Shown: positions 37,700 to 50,596, numbered from the stretch's first letter. The stretch: DNA of 64,000 nt from Hemicentrotus pulcherrimus (GCA_003118195.1 BEXV01001056.1:31430-95429), one strand, 5' to 3'. The notes: a model not told the origin generated them from the sequence alone. Numbers and translations are program-made.

Positions 37700-38950
37700 A
37701 ATTTGCAACAGGGAACTAAAAGTATCCTTGCTGAGTTACATCTGAATAATTTACCTTGTTTGCTTTTCCACTGATTTGTTTTTCACGGTCGCTTGATTTA
37801 ATTTTGCTGACATAAGTTAACATTTTCCCTTCTCAGTTCGCCCGATTTCTTTGCCGTGGAAACGTCAGTCAAGTTGAGGGAGTAATCACTCGTAATTATC
37901 GGGTAGACCGAATATAAAATCAATAGTTTGCATCATACCAAAGAGACATATCTCTTTCATCATTCCATGAAGATTTCTTAAATTATTACAAAAAAAACTT
38001 TTTTTCTAAACACTTTTTTGTCTTTTAGTACAGTAACAACATATAGGGAAAGTGCGAATTAAGTGTTTTGTTCGATATTGTTTTGTAAAATATGTTTCTA
38101 CAATATTCATAAAACATACATGAACAAGTGCTGTTGCACATTTATGGAAGGAAAATGAGTACGAAATACTAAATCATAAAGAAATGTTTGCCTAAAAAAA
38201 AAAGATTCAGATGGTGTCGCTTTGGTGATTAATTGAACAATAAATTATCATCCATGTTCAGTCCTTTCAGGTTTGTACTATTTAATACACAAATAAAGAG
38301 AGGAAAATTATACTTGTTTTACTTTGTTAACTTCACGAAACACGCTTATTATGCCTTTTCCCTAGCCAGACAATAAGACTGGTACGCTGTTTATCATTAA
38401 CCGCGTTAGCAATTTATCCGATATGAGGCAAAACCTTATTTCCAGTTTGCGTATCCTCTCAACCAAATCGGAGAACACGTGAACAGGTGTATCAAACTAA
38501 TTGCCCAGTTTAGGAATGAAAAATCACAACCTGTAGTAGAACCTCGAAAGTAATCTGTCTCGGTAATTGGATAAGTGGAGAGGGTTGTAAGCGATTATGA
38601 GTTATTCTTTAACCAGGATATAATTAAGAATGGATCAGTGAATAAAGCCGATGAGGACTCAGGAGAGAAAAAAAAAAGGAAAGAGAAAGAAGTAAAGGAG
38701 TATGTAAAAGACTGGGAGGGGGTCTACAGAAACCAGTTTATGATGGCAGAGAAGAAATTAAGGATGGAAGAGAAGACTGGGAGAAAGAAAGAAATAGAAA
38801 GCGATGATACATCAACGGGAGCAACAAGGTGGATGAAATGGAAAATGTGAAATGAAGACAAAAACATTATATGTTATTCTTGTATGGTTCATACCACATC
38901 ATGATAAAACGTCTCTATGCGCTTTAAAAGGACTTTTGAATATTCTTACA
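37700..38950. other. Intergenic, no gene recognised
   Basis: A purine-rich stretch at 38575-38850 is open for 91 codons (Lys/Glu-rich) but has no domain, no splice context and biased composition, so I do not call it a gene. Confidence 0.55.
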
Positions 38951-38957
38951 AATGTTT

Positions 38958-39060
38958 TAGCGCTCGGTGCGTTCAGGGAATAAATCCTACCAGGTACCTA
39001 CCTATTCACTAAACCTGGGTCTCGTGTGGCCAACGTAGATTGAGGTCTTGTCAAAAGCAT
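38958..39060 (-). repeat. SINE body fragment
   Basis: Plus-strand phrases GTTCAGGGAATAAATCCTAC, CAGGTACC and CACTAAACCTGGGT, then GTCTTGTCAAAAG, match the body of the complete SINE at 19531-19803 in the same orientation. The tRNA-like head is absent. Confidence 0.7.
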
Positions 39061-39069
39061 ATCAAAACG

Positions 39070-40280
39070 TTTGGTTCACTGCACAGTGCCTATTTTATTA
39101 GCAAAAAAAATGTTCTACGGAGAATGACATAAAGAACACGTTTTTTATTACATCTATCTCCATTTTGCTAAAAAAAAAAAGCCACATATTTTGCCTCGAT
39201 TGTCTAGTATAATACGACAAAGACTTCGTTCTGTTTTAGTAGAGCAAACAAATTACCACTTCATTACGATTTACTATTGAGTTTAATGTGGTAAAGTAGT
39301 CAATTGACCTCTATTTGCAGCTCAATTTCTGTGTAATTCAACGGGTCGGGCGCAGAGCTTTAATACCATCTCACAATTTGGCATACCGCCCTCTTCTAAT
39401 ATTTAGTTTGAGAAATTCTTTTCACATAAGACTCCTTTTGATTGGTCAATGTTTTTTTCCCCCACGTCTCCAAGATGTAAGACCATCACATTCTTGCCGA
39501 GCAAACGTTTTTAGCAGGGAGGTGATAGTTTGACCCCATGTTCCAAGCCGCCGACAAGTTATGCGCTAATCTGCAACAGACTGTTGACCAAATGTGAGAT
39601 AAAAGAGCGCTTGTAATTTCAGGATTTAGAATTCCTACATCAGAAAATGGAAAACAAGCAAATGTTTGCTGTCCCTGTCCATGATTTCTCATCGATTCTT
39701 GAATGTTTAATGAGTAGAACAAGCGTACACAAACTCTTGTAATTTCATCGTTTTTTCCAACTGCATAAATACAAAAAACACGCGAAAACACAGATTAACA
39801 AACCTAAAGTTATCGAAGATTGTAAATCATGGATTAAATGACGGGACATTAAAACTTGCAAAAATAAGCGCATTATCCAAAATATTGAGCTTTTGTCAGG
39901 ATCTAAATTTTATTTCTCAACTCTTGCACATATATTATAGGAAGGGCGGAGTACTGTATTTGAAAAATGGTTTGATGCGCTATTCCCACTACAATCCCCA
40001 TATAAAGTTTTTAATTTACACAGACATTTTACCGGTAGTTTAATAATTTGTGATAAATGTGAAACTGGCGACTGGCCTCCAAAATTCCTCGCAGTAGAAG
40101 AGCGGCTCGAAGCATTGAACTTTATTGCCAAGTGCAATGTTACACCCCATTATTACGCTTTAGCACTCACGCATGCGTTTGAATAAATTACAAGAGTTTC
40201 CACTCCTTCTTTATCACCTCCCTGTTTATAGTGAGATGATTCAGTTTGAGAACTCTATCATGGTCCACGCACTTAATACA
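39070..40280. other. Intergenic, no gene recognised
   Basis: No feature recognised. The opposing open frames at 39315-39791 have no domain. Confidence 0.55.
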
Positions 40281-40404
40281 ATTCACAGCAGTGGAATGAT
40301 ACCGAATGCACCGAGATACGGGATATTATAATGTAATCTCTTGTGTGCACAGGGAATGAATGGTGCATTTTCTTCAATTCCAATAGGGTCCATTTCGCTT
40401 AAAT

Positions 40405-40495
40405 TTGTTGATATGACACTACAGCTGCGACAAGGATTCGAACCCGTACCTTGTGGTTGACAGTCCAGAGATTTACCCACTGGACTACAATATCT
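40405..40495 (-). repeat. tRNA-derived SINE head
   Basis: Minus strand A box TAGTCCAGTGGG (40488-40477) and B box GGTTCGAATCC (40444-40434), spaced as in a tRNA gene. The sequence cannot fold as a full functional tRNA and continues into a diverged SINE-like body, so a SINE is the better explanation. Confidence 0.6.
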
Positions 40496-40499
40496 CTTG

Positions 40500-41695
40500 T
40501 GCTAATATTTTATCATGAGCAATTTGCTCCATTTCCAGCACAATTACCGGGACATAAAAGTCGACATCTTGAAAAAAATACTAGCATAAATCACTAATAG
40601 AAGAAAAAGAAAATGTAGCCCATTAATAGCAGAGCCCAAGTTTTGTGCAATAGGTATTGTAGTAGAACCTGTTGAAAATTGTCCTGTTTTAGAGTGAGGG
40701 GGAAAAGAATAGATATAAAATTAGGAGGTGGATAAATCAATGAGAAATGTTTCAAGTGGAAGGTCAATGATTTTCTTACGTGTACGATGATCACGGATAA
40801 ACAATTACGTAACGATGTACAACATCGCATATTTCTGTCCATTTCAGATCTAAGAACAATGACGTATGTACGTCTAAGTTCTTTATCCTTTCGTGTGTTT
40901 GTTCATTGTGAAATGGTTTGACCAGCACGTCAATTGCCATTCACCACAGGGGTTACAATTCTCCGTGTGTGTCATAATCCTCTTAAAAACTAGGAAAAAA
41001 CAGAAAGATTAAGTAGCAAAGACTAGCTATATTTATGTATTCATAATTGAAAAAAGGCACACTACCGTCAATACTTAATCATATTTTCAATCTGAACTGT
41101 ACATTTCATCAGTATAATACAAAAACATTGGGGAATGTACGCTCGATACTTTTAAGATATAATTTGTCAAGAAGTACTATAACATTTATTGGAACGAAAT
41201 GCTCGAATACTGTCCCAAATGATTTGAAGTTGTGTCCAACTTTGTTACATTTCTAAAAGAAATATAAATCATATTTGCTGTGCAATAGCACTTAAAAAAC
41301 TATGTCATGTATGAAAACTTTCTTTCTATTCAGTGTTATGTATTTTTGTCTCTCTCTCTTCTCCATGATCTTCCTAATATTACTTTACAAGGGGATTGCC
41401 CCAGATAATCCTTTCTTTGGCTTCTGGTGATCCCCCACAATCAAATATCCAAGTGTACAGGTAGTTCTTACCTTCTCCTTTTCGTATATTCTGTTATTGT
41501 TTAATTGTTGAATGTTTTTGATATATATTGTTTGTTTCTCTGTAGTTTGTGGATTACGTAATTCATATTGCATTTTCTTGTTTTTATCTTTTAATTCGGA
41601 AGCTGATAAATGAATAATGAAATGAATGAGATACGATGGGTAAAACGAGTAGTGCAATCTTTTCTAATGTAAATTTTTTTTTAAAAATCAATTCA
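40500..41695. other. Intergenic, no gene recognised
   Basis: No supportable exon or repeat. AT-rich throughout. Confidence 0.55.
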
Positions 41696-41700
41696 CTATA

Positions 41701-42010
41701 CAGTGCGTCCCAGAAAAAACGAAACCGAGAATTATCGATGTTTTATCATAACTTATTCAAAAGTATAATTGATAAATGATACATATTTGGAAAGCTTAGA
41801 TCCTCCTCTTCCATTTGATGCAACTCATATGATGCATATTTCATGCATGAGTGATTAAAATCAATTTGAAGAGAGGAAACTTTAAAAGTCATTTGGCGGA
41901 CGGTTTCTGAATTTCGAAGAGAAAATCACATTTCTAAAAAGTTGAGTCTCTGCCCTTTCAAATGACACCTAAATCATGTTATGTTTAAACCCTAATGTCA
42001 GTGATTCTGA
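41701..42010 (+). mobile_element. Mariner-type non-autonomous element, left end
   Basis: TA (41699-41700) is followed by CAGTGCGTCCCAGAAAAAAC, a terminus I recognise from mariner-type MITEs in marine invertebrates. The body phrase GAGAGGAAACTTTAAAAGTC is also typical. No matching right terminus (TGGGACGCACTG) is seen downstream, so the copy is truncated and the right limit given is approximate. Confidence 0.55.
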
Positions 42011-42548
42011 GTGTATTAATAGAAGGCTTAAGTGTTTAATACACCAACTCTATCTCAATCTCACGATTTAGATGTAGGGATCTATAAAGGCAACAACCAA
42101 ACCTGCCACGGGCATGGATTGAAAAGGACAAATAGAGGTAATCCATACAATATACATAATCCCGAATTATCTTGTCAAAGCAAAAATAAAGGACTTAAAA
42201 TAGTAACATGAATGTTCTTATGGTTTCAGAACATCTTTGTTCACTTTGTTTCAGTCTGATTCCACTCAAATCTTTTAAGTCATTGCAATTAAAAATTCGT
42301 AGTCTTAGTTTAGTTTTTCTTTGAAATACTTGTGCTCAAACGTGAGATACGGACAATTATTAGAACCTAGTGTATTGCTTCTAAGTACATTGTTGAATCC
42401 ATGAAAATAAGGTAATTTCCTCCAATATTGCGTTGCCGTCTCTAGATGGCTTGGATCAGTCAGTCACGTCGCTACAAGAGGCGTGGGAGAACATGTTGCC
42501 CTCCCCACCGAATGGTAAAATCGTTAGAAAAGATAAATACAGATCAGT

Positions 42549-42573
42549 ACACACATACACACACGCACACATA
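42549..42573. repeat. (CA)n microsatellite
   Basis: CA-rich repeat into which the MITE at 42574 is inserted. Confidence 0.8.
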
Positions 42574-43155
42574 CACTGCTGGTCATAATGTTGGAATAAT
42601 TATTTTTACCCCAATTTATGGAATGATTTGACAATGATTTATTCATAACAAATCTAGATAATAAAAATTCCTCTGTATAGGGCCATTCATTGTGGTTCAA
42701 GACATGCCCACATAAAGGATTTTGTATGTTGGGGGTCGGGGCAAAATGCGATGAATTATTGATAATATATTGCATTTCTTTGTTTTTTGCATTTATGGGG
42801 GCGGCGACGTACCCTAGCCCCCGTTGCCTATAGTCATGATTCAGTGGCTAAGCAATGTCCTCATTACTGTGGGGCCCCATAATAAAAACCGTGTCGATAA
42901 GCTATATTAGTGCCTTTTGTAATGGATTAATCCTCATTACTGTCATTTATGACATAAGGACGTAGGTCCCCTAGTTCAATAGCATAGTAGCACTCACATG
43001 CTTTGGCAGTCACGCAAAACAAACATTCGCAAATTATCATTTAATACAATCTGAGAATGTATACTATTATTTAAATCTATTAGGAACAAATCATTGTTAA
43101 AATCATTTGATAAATTTGGGTAAAAATTATTATTGCACGGTTAGGACCAACAGTG
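42574..43155 (+). mobile_element. TA-flanked MITE with SINE core, complete copy 2 (582 bp)
   Basis: The left end CACTGCTGGTC and right end GACCAACAGTG are inverted, and the inverted repeats continue imperfectly for roughly 95-100 bp (42574-42670 against 43055-43155; landmarks TTTTTACCCCAATTTATGG and its inverse). TA flanks both ends (42572-42573, 43156-43157). There is no transposase frame. TA targets and CACTG/CAGTG termini place it with Tc1/mariner-type non-autonomous elements. A tRNA-SINE-like core occupies 42826-43031. Homologous to 4064-4507. Confidence 0.85.
42826..43031 (+). repeat. tRNA-derived SINE core inside MITE copy 2
   Basis: A-box-like TGATTCAGTGGCTAAG, decayed B box (ATAATAAAAACC), then TTAATCCTCATTACTG and GTAGGTCCCCTAGTTC. 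Matches 4175-4380. Confidence 0.6.
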
Positions 43156-43354
43156 TACATATAATGCGAAAGGAACGAGATAATAATGGTGCTTAGCTTT
43201 GACAAAATGTATCTGCCGGAAATCAAATCGAGGCTCTGGCTTAGAACACAGAGACGGGTCAATGGCTTGCATTTATTTACAATTAGTCTAACTTATACTT
43301 AAAATAAATAAATCTGTCGGTCGATTAAATCTGGCGTCGCTGAAGCCACATGCC

Positions 43355-43495
43355 AGTCTCGGCGGTCTAGTGATTAAAGCACCGACGTTCTTAGCCAGTA
43401 TCCCGGATTCGATTCTTAACGGAGACATTTGTACAAACCTTGCTAGAAAAGGATGGCCAGCAAAGTGGGATTCCCATTAAAGCTAATCAATTATT
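43355..43495 (+). repeat. tRNA-derived SINE
   Basis: A box GGCGGTCTAGTGATT (43361-43375) and B box GGATTCGATTC (43405-43415) at tRNA spacing, followed by a short body and a TTATTATTTT-like tail near 43490-43500. A different family from the SINE at 19531. Confidence 0.6.
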
Positions 43496-43504
43496 ATTTT
43501 CTAA

Positions 43505-45020
43505 TTTCCTTTAGCATTGTACTTATTTCAATGAGACTTGTCGAAGCTATTGTTTAGTTTATTTTCTTACATTTGTATGAATGGGAAGAGGTCAAAAACA
43601 ATTCTTCTATGACCCCTCTTTCTTAATCTAGCCCCACAGAGAAAGAGATAGAGAGAGAGAGGCATGAAAACAAGACGTATTTGACCCCCTCCCATTAGGC
43701 TGTGCTAATTCATATTTCCTCCAGCCCCCACCCCGCCCCCCTCCACTCGATGCATGTGCCCCCTCACTGACTGGAATGGCTCGCATGTCGTTTCTAACTC
43801 ATCTGCTCATGACTTTGTAATACCAGCTGTTAAGAACGAAAACCTTTTGAATGGTTCACTTAGACGGACGCGATGGGGCAAATCCCTCAGTTGATGATTT
43901 CTTTATGAGATTCAGAATCAATTAATATATAATCATTTCCCTTGTGAAGAGGCTATTCCTGCTCTCATTATTTTATTGATTTAAAACAAATGGAGAACAA
44001 AAGTATCATTCACCCATACAGTGAATAGGGCAATAAAATAAAAGTTGTTTATGTGAAAGGCACTTATAATATACGGTAAACAATAATATAGAAGAACAAC
44101 TGTGTCTTACCATTTCCCTCTTTCTTTTAATCTAAATTCACCGGCGAAAACAAGGAAAACCATTTCAAGGGGCTCACTATTAAAAACCCTCAAACTTGCA
44201 TTTTAGGGAGGGGGGGGTCACAGACAAGTCATGAATCTGCTTGCCCTCATCACCCTACAAACTTAGACATCGCAATTATTCGTATTCAAACACATTTTAA
44301 TTTCAGGAGATCCCGGGTCTTGTCACAAAAATGAATGCGGTTGGCCTGAAAAAGTACCATCAATTATCATATTGCTCCGCTTGTCTCATTTTCGCTCGCT
44401 GGACGTATATGGCAGAAGACAATAGGCGGATTAGACGACACTTGGTAGTGAATTAGTATGTGAGATTGCTTTGCTAAATATGAAATACAGGAAAATTTTC
44501 CATATCTTTAAACTATCATTGATATCTGATAATTAAACATTTATTAAAATAAACCTACCAAACTACATAATACAATGAAATACTTGACTTAAAGTAGGGG
44601 AGTTTGATGTGGTGCACAATTGCACCCCTCTGTAAATAATCAAATAGTCGATAGTGATCATGAATATTCATGTTTTTGCTTTCCTCGGTAAAATATTTGC
44701 TTTTACTAAATTGAAAAATTACGGTGGGGTTGGATGAAATGGACATACCGAACCAAACAGAAGTGATCTATGACAATTCATGCTTCTTATTCTTCGTGTG
44801 CTTGACCCATAATCTTACAATCGCTTGGCAAACTGAGTCCAAAGTTCGACTTGTTTCACATGTGTGATACAGGCAATGGCGAGCTTGCAACCTATTTTGA
44901 TCAAATTACGGTGGGTGAACTTTCAAAAGTCAACATGAGGGTTTCAATGAAAGAGCTAGTGATAACGTACCTCGGGGTGGATGTGTTTTTCGTTTAAACA
45001 AAAAATGAATTTTAAACGAT
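43505..45020. other. Intergenic, no gene recognised
   Basis: C-rich (43720-43745) and G-rich (44206-44217) tracts only. No exon supported. Confidence 0.55.
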
Positions 45021-45022
45021 TT

Positions 45023-45244
45023 GGGGGGGGGGGGGGGGGGNNNNNNNNNNNNNNNNNNNNNNNNNNNNNNNNNNNNNNNNNNNNNNNNNNNNNNNNNNNN
45101 NNNNNNNNNNNNNNNNNNNNNNNNNNNNNNNNNNNNNNNNNNNNNNNNNNNNNNNNNNNNNNNNNNNNNNNNNNNNNNNNNNNNNNNNNNNNNNNNNNNN
45201 NNNNNNNNNNNNNNNNNNNNNNNNNNNNNNNNNNNNNNNNNNNN
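45023..45244. other. Poly(G) run and assembly gap (204 N)
   Basis: An 18-base G run (45023-45040) leads into N from 45041 to 45244. Open frames crossing it are artefacts. Confidence 0.95.
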
Positions 45245-45385
45245 GAATCGATCAGAAAAGGTTGATCATCTAGCATCTAGCATCTGCAAGGTTCTGGAAT
45301 CATCAAAATGATAAGAAATTTGGCCCATTCTTCGTAAAGTTACAAGCCCTATACACAGAAAGATGCATATGGGACTACCCTATAT
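45245..45385 (-). mobile_element. TTAA-family MITE, copy C (truncated by gap)
   Basis: On the minus strand it reads as the right-central part of copies A and B: CATATGCATCTTTCTGTGTA, GATGATTCCAGAACCTTGCA, and GATGATCAACCTTTTCTG. It carries a small internal duplication (GATGCTAGATGCTAGATGAT). The terminal part falls in the N gap. Confidence 0.8.
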
Positions 45386-45559
45386 CTCTCACAGACCATG
45401 AGAGAAACAACTTTACCAAATATATGAATTAGTAGGCGGTTTCGCGGCAAATATTTTATCATCATGTATTATTCAAAACATATTCTTCCACATGATTGGT
45501 AATGAGAGCTTCCATTTCATTATTTGAAATTGGGGCGTTGCCAATACTGGCCTTTACCT

Positions 45560-45800
45560 TTAACGAAGGGTTTGTTAATCAGAAGGTTCGTTAATCCACA
45601 AGGTTCGCAATTCCGAAAATGAGCTAGGTTTCATTGTTCTATAATTGAAAATATGATTCGAAGTTTTGAAGATAAATAGGGGTCGTAATTCCTATGGTTC
45701 ATGGTTGCGCAAATAAAAGAGACCCTTAATATATTCGAAATGATGAATTTTTCGAAATTACGAACCTTCCGATAAATGAACCTTCGGAAGTACGAGTGCA
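45560..45800. repeat. Inverted array of ~17-bp GAAGGTTCG units
   Basis: The left part has about three degenerate units of the form AAGGTTCGTTAATCCAC (45563-45620). The right part (45750-45797) has the same unit inverted (TTACGAACCTTCCGATAAAT and GAACCTTCGG). The whole looks like an inverted-repeat element with subterminal tandem units, a type I associate with sea urchin genomes. Confidence 0.6.
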
Positions 45801-48280
45801 AATCCTCCGTGGGAACATCCCGGGTATCATGATTACTTATGCACGCACAATGATTGTTGCAGGTGAAGTTGTAAAAGAATGATAATTATTATTCTATTAA
45901 GTTTTTGAGTTTTGAGTTTTTGTAAGGGTAGGGGGAGGGGCTTTGGAATCTTGCATTTATTTTCTACCTGTGCCTCGTTTAAATTCATTTATAACCCACC
46001 AAAATGATTGCGGGTTTGGGGGATTGCATACCTGCTGGGTTCAGAGAAGCCTAATTCCATCTACAATTGGTCAATACCACGGGTTGTCACATCGTGTAGT
46101 GTGTGTGTATTTTTAATAATCGTGGTCGTTATTTTACGAAGTAGTGATCGCTTTTAAGTAGTGGTTATTATTCTACGAATTGCCCATATGGGAAAGAATG
46201 AGCGCGTTACGAAGGTCGAGATTTTTAAAAGAGAGTGAAGATGATGTAGTCATATTTTTACTTGGGTTTTTGTCCAACCATTTCAATGAGGGTAGGGGAG
46301 GGGAGAAAAAAATATGCAGATCTATCGATATTATTCCCCAACAAAGATCTCAGGATTTTAAATCTGATTAAAAAATTAAAGTCAAACTTCTTTTTTTAAA
46401 AGATAGTCAAAAAATGCAATGAAAAAGAAGGAAAAGTTCTTTTTTGTTCGTGTTCATATAACAAATATAAGATTCCCTACATGTCAGCTCTGCGGAAAGA
46501 AAGTTTCGACGTCCCCTATTCTTTTGTGCACTTGTAAACATTAATACCACGTTTTGCCTTCTGATTTGGAAAACGTACGAGTTTATACATCTTACCGTTA
46601 CTCAAACAGACAAATACAATTGCATTCAATTGTCATGGTTATTGCAAGAGTTGTTCGAGATACTTTCGGAGTTAGACAATATCCGCAGGTGGCGCTGTTT
46701 CAAGGGGACATGATTATGATCCTCTATTAGAAATCTACAGGACTTCTACGTCAGGGAAATTATAGTTCTCACAACAGTCATGAAAAGTTGTTTTAATCTC
46801 ATAATTCTTGTCTTGTGGTGTTTGAAATTCGTTTATGAGGTGACCAAAACAGTGGCGTTAAATTTTATTATAACTATTACGCCTACTTTCTGAAAGAACA
46901 TAGTGGAAATCGACTATTTTATGAGGTTAGGGATCACTTTATTTTGAAATAGGAATCCAGACTTGAACAATATTGGAATACGCTATCCAAATAGCTTATC
47001 GAATCACGTACTTTGGGTAAATTCTTTTACATTTTGCAGTGAATTCAATGGCAAAATAAAGTGATCCTGAATAAGACTCTCAAAGAAGTTTTCAAACTTT
47101 GTTCAGGGTTGTCTGTTCCTTTTCCTTTTCTTTTTTTTAATAAATCGTTCTTTGTTTTATTACTTTGAAGTTTTTTTGTTTTGCATATTTATATAACTAA
47201 ATGTTAAAATATCCTCTCCTCTTGCATTCGAGCACTTTCTACTTTATTACATAAGGGGACCATATTGACAAAACTACCTTGGTTTTTTATGGTACCCTTG
47301 ATTCCAAGAATAATTATTTGCATCAACTTTGTATTTCTGTTCATCAGATTGTAATGAAACGACTCATAGTAGTGGTATATGCTTTAATTTGCCATGATGT
47401 TGAACTTGTAGCGGCTCTTAAATTCGCCCTACTTTGATCGTACATTCATGTTCACAGTTATTTTCCATCACGCTTCTATTATATATGCATTATTCGGACC
47501 ACCTGTGTATTTTCTTTGAATCACGCATCGTGTTTCCGCGCATTCCTTCACCCGCGTTTTTTCAACGCCACGAGGTTTTTCTTCACTCCCGCTTACACCT
47601 CGGTCGAGTCTACACGTCTCTGAGATTCTCTCTACACTCGAGATTCTTCTGTGCCTTTCGCCTATCATACGGCACACTCCTACTCTTTCTCTGCCGTGTT
47701 CATCGGGCTGCAGTCTCCCAGTAGAACGTTTTAGTCAGCACCGACATGGCACCTGACTCTCCGCTGGGAGCTGCCAGTTTCTACGTTCCGGTAGCTATTA
47801 ACTTGAACTTAAATTTGAATTTTGAAATTAATATTGATATTATTTTTATCCTCAGAGTAACCATTATGGTCAATCGCGGTTGTGTGTTCGCCATAGAAAG
47901 CGCCAGCTTGTGACGCTTATGGGTACATCTTCGTAATAATACAGGCACTCCGCCAGACTAGCCCCAAACCGAACATAAACCGACAAAATCTGGTAAGGGA
48001 GTGGGAGGGAAATTGCATCTTCTTATTTGCATGTTGATTTGAAAAGATTTTTATTTATTTCATATACATGAACATGTTTACATTTATAATCTTATCTATA
48101 GATATATGATAATGACATGGTATATACAGAAAAGGGGTCGTCTTAAGCATCAGCTAGTTAAAGTGACGTCCTTTCGATAGTTAAAATAAGAATGAATGCA
48201 ATTTGAAGCGATGCATACAAATTAGGATAGGAAGGAAGAAAGAATAGAGTGTAGGAAGAGAATGGATAGAGAGGAGCAGG

Positions 48281-48281
48281 N
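48281..48281. other. Single-N assembly join
   Basis: Isolated undetermined base after a GA-rich stretch. Confidence 0.9.
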
Positions 48282-49846
48282 AATTTCATGAAAGTATCGG
48301 GAGGAGTACATATATATATCTCGTCAAGTTGTGCATGTATTTATAATCACTTTTTGACAGCTTCTTTAGACTATTCATAACAATTTTTGTTGTTGCCGTC
48401 CCCTCTCTCAGTCCGTCTTTCTCTCGTTTTTCAAGTCACTCGAGAACACATTCTGGTGTATGTTCTATTAGAGGAGATGTCCTAATAGCAAAAGGCTACA
48501 TTCTTTCAGTAAAAGGGTAGTTAATCCTTAATCCATGAAATGACCCTTCTGCTGCTATTGTTGAGGCATCACCAGTCAATGTTTTTGTAAGTCCAAGCTA
48601 AATGACCACTGGAAGCAGAAGTGTAATAACTTTGAATCTTATTCTTTGAACTAAATTTTGACCCTGTGTGAGGATTGATTTGATGACCTTTATATATGAT
48701 CAGAGAACAGGCCCATTGAATGCTCTTTTACAAGTCTTTAAGTACTGGGAGTCATCACATGATTAGAGGCACATGCGCCCCACCCCCTACGTCACATCAG
48801 TATAATTATGATACAATAACCGTCTTACTTTCACCAACCAAAACTGCACTTCATAGATCACTTATTGGCTGAATAACTTTAAACACCATCAATATTGATA
48901 AATGTCACACCATGACAATAGCTTTCTCAATAGCTCCCCCACATCGTTTTATTACTTCCATTGTGATTTATGAGCGTAATTATCACCATCGTCGCCCGTT
49001 CCTTCATATTCCTCATTTGCATCATGCAGAACCGCTGTCTGCAATGCTCACATATTTTCTAAAAATCTATCAAACCGGTTTTAACAACTGCAAGTTAATA
49101 CCCCAGTCTTTTCCTTCATTCATAACATCTTTTCTACTAAATAATAAAAAAATATGAAAATCTAAACGTTGCAACAATGTGTTATTTCAACGTGGATATC
49201 TGAATTAAATAAGTTCTTTTGCAGACTTTTTGGTATTCGACACTCTTAGACAAATATTGTATCACTTAATACAGATTTGTTTTTGTTTTTGTATTTGTAC
49301 ATTCCGAGGTAAAGTATTGTTATAGGTCAACTAGCTACATAAGGAGGGATATTGTAATGTGTAGAAACATATTCTACACATGATTACGATTGTGTCATTC
49401 GGAAATATGTGGATCCTGGATCCGCCAATGTAATAATTAACTCTATGTTTCAAATAATTATTGTTGAGCGAACACTGCGTAATACGTTTAAAATATCAAT
49501 TATCCTTTATCTAATTATCTTTTCAATTCAATTATCTTTTCAATTCAATTGTCATTTAAAATAAGGTCGTCAGTATTCTACTCTACTACATGTATGTAAA
49601 GCGTGTAGAGACTTGATGAGTACAATGCGCTTTTTAAGAATCTACTCATTTCTATTGTTATCGTTATTATTGTTATTAATATTAGGAGAATTTGAATTTG
49701 AATTTTATTTCTGTTTCCAACAAAACATTAGAAATAAATTATAATCATTTACACAAGTTAAGAAATACATATTGGGAACAGAGGGGTCCACTTTAATTAA
49801 AGCAATGTGGGGTTGAGAAGAAGATGAAAAAGGAGATTTGCGCATT

Positions 49847-49876
49847 AGATAGTAGTAGTATGTAGTAGTAGTAGTA
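49847..49876. repeat. (TAG)n trinucleotide repeat
   Basis: TAGTAGTAG interrupted once by TATG. Confidence 0.85.
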
Positions 49877-50472
49877 GACTGTATTGGATAACTTGTTTAG
49901 CACAGGGCTAATCTGCCCCAAGGTCCATAGGAAATATGCATGTGAGGGCACAATATAACATATCAAATTACATTTTGAGTCCGCGAGTAAAAAATGACCT
50001 TGTTTCAAAAAAGAAAAAATACATTATAAACAATTTTGAAAAAGAAATTACTGTTACATTTCGTCGAGTCGCGAAGCTGCATATAACATTCATTTCTATC
50101 CCTCGGGGAGTTTAATCCATCATAATCACCTAACCTAATTAGTTGTGACAGTATTTTATAGAGCAAACTCATCACCCACCAAGAATGTTTGGCCTAGAAA
50201 GGCGTTGCTCATTGTCAATGAACGAAGCTCTTCTGGGTGAATGGGCGGCGACGGGGGAGGGGGGGGGTCCCTTTTTCACCTTAGTAGACCAATATCTTCA
50301 GCTTAATTTTATTGGAAACCACAAAATTCTTTCCTTTCGAGAATGAAGAATGGCCTGGAATTTTCCTGTCCTTTACCATCTCGTCATCTATGTAAATATT
50401 GATGTGACACGAGTGACGTTTCATTATATTTTATACCCCCTTTTTACACCTTACTGCACCCTTCACCTACGA

Positions 50473-50596
50473 TACCCTAGTCACACCGATAAGACCGTCA
50501 CCAGATCGACTACAGGCCGAACCGACAAGTTCAATTCACCCAATGACAAACAAAAATAGGTCGGTTTGGGAGAGGTTTAGTGGTGTGACCGAGGTA
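50473..50596. mobile_element. Small palindromic MITE, GTCACACC family, copy 1
   Basis: The left end CCCTAGTCACACCGATAAG and right end TTTAGTGGTGTGACCGAGG are inverted, with TA on both sides. A second inner inverted pair is GGCCGAACCGAC / GGTCGGTTT. About 120 bp, non-coding, and able to fold into a long hairpin. Related to 57388-57515. Confidence 0.7.

Larger units (their letters stand above)
45810..50465. other. Intergenic, no gene recognised
   Basis: Mostly AT-rich non-coding sequence. The region 47480-47810 is less AT-rich and open on both strands but shows no domain. A single N lies at 48281 and a (TAG)n repeat at 49847-49876. Confidence 0.55.

Noticed and set aside
38575..38850. Lys/Glu-rich 91-codon open frame, plus strand
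   Set aside because: Purine-rich composition alone explains the open frame; no family resemblance, splice sites or neighbours to support it.
40405..40495. Genuine tRNA gene
   Set aside because: A and B boxes are present but the arms do not fold into a complete cloverleaf and the sequence continues into a SINE-like body.
44956..45311. Open frames crossing the N run
   Set aside because: Undetermined bases and a poly(G) run; no real sequence to support them.
47434..47810. Less AT-rich segment open on both strands; considered as a solo LTR (TGTAGCGG start at 47408)
   Set aside because: No CA terminus with matching target duplication and no primer-binding site; not enough for a call.
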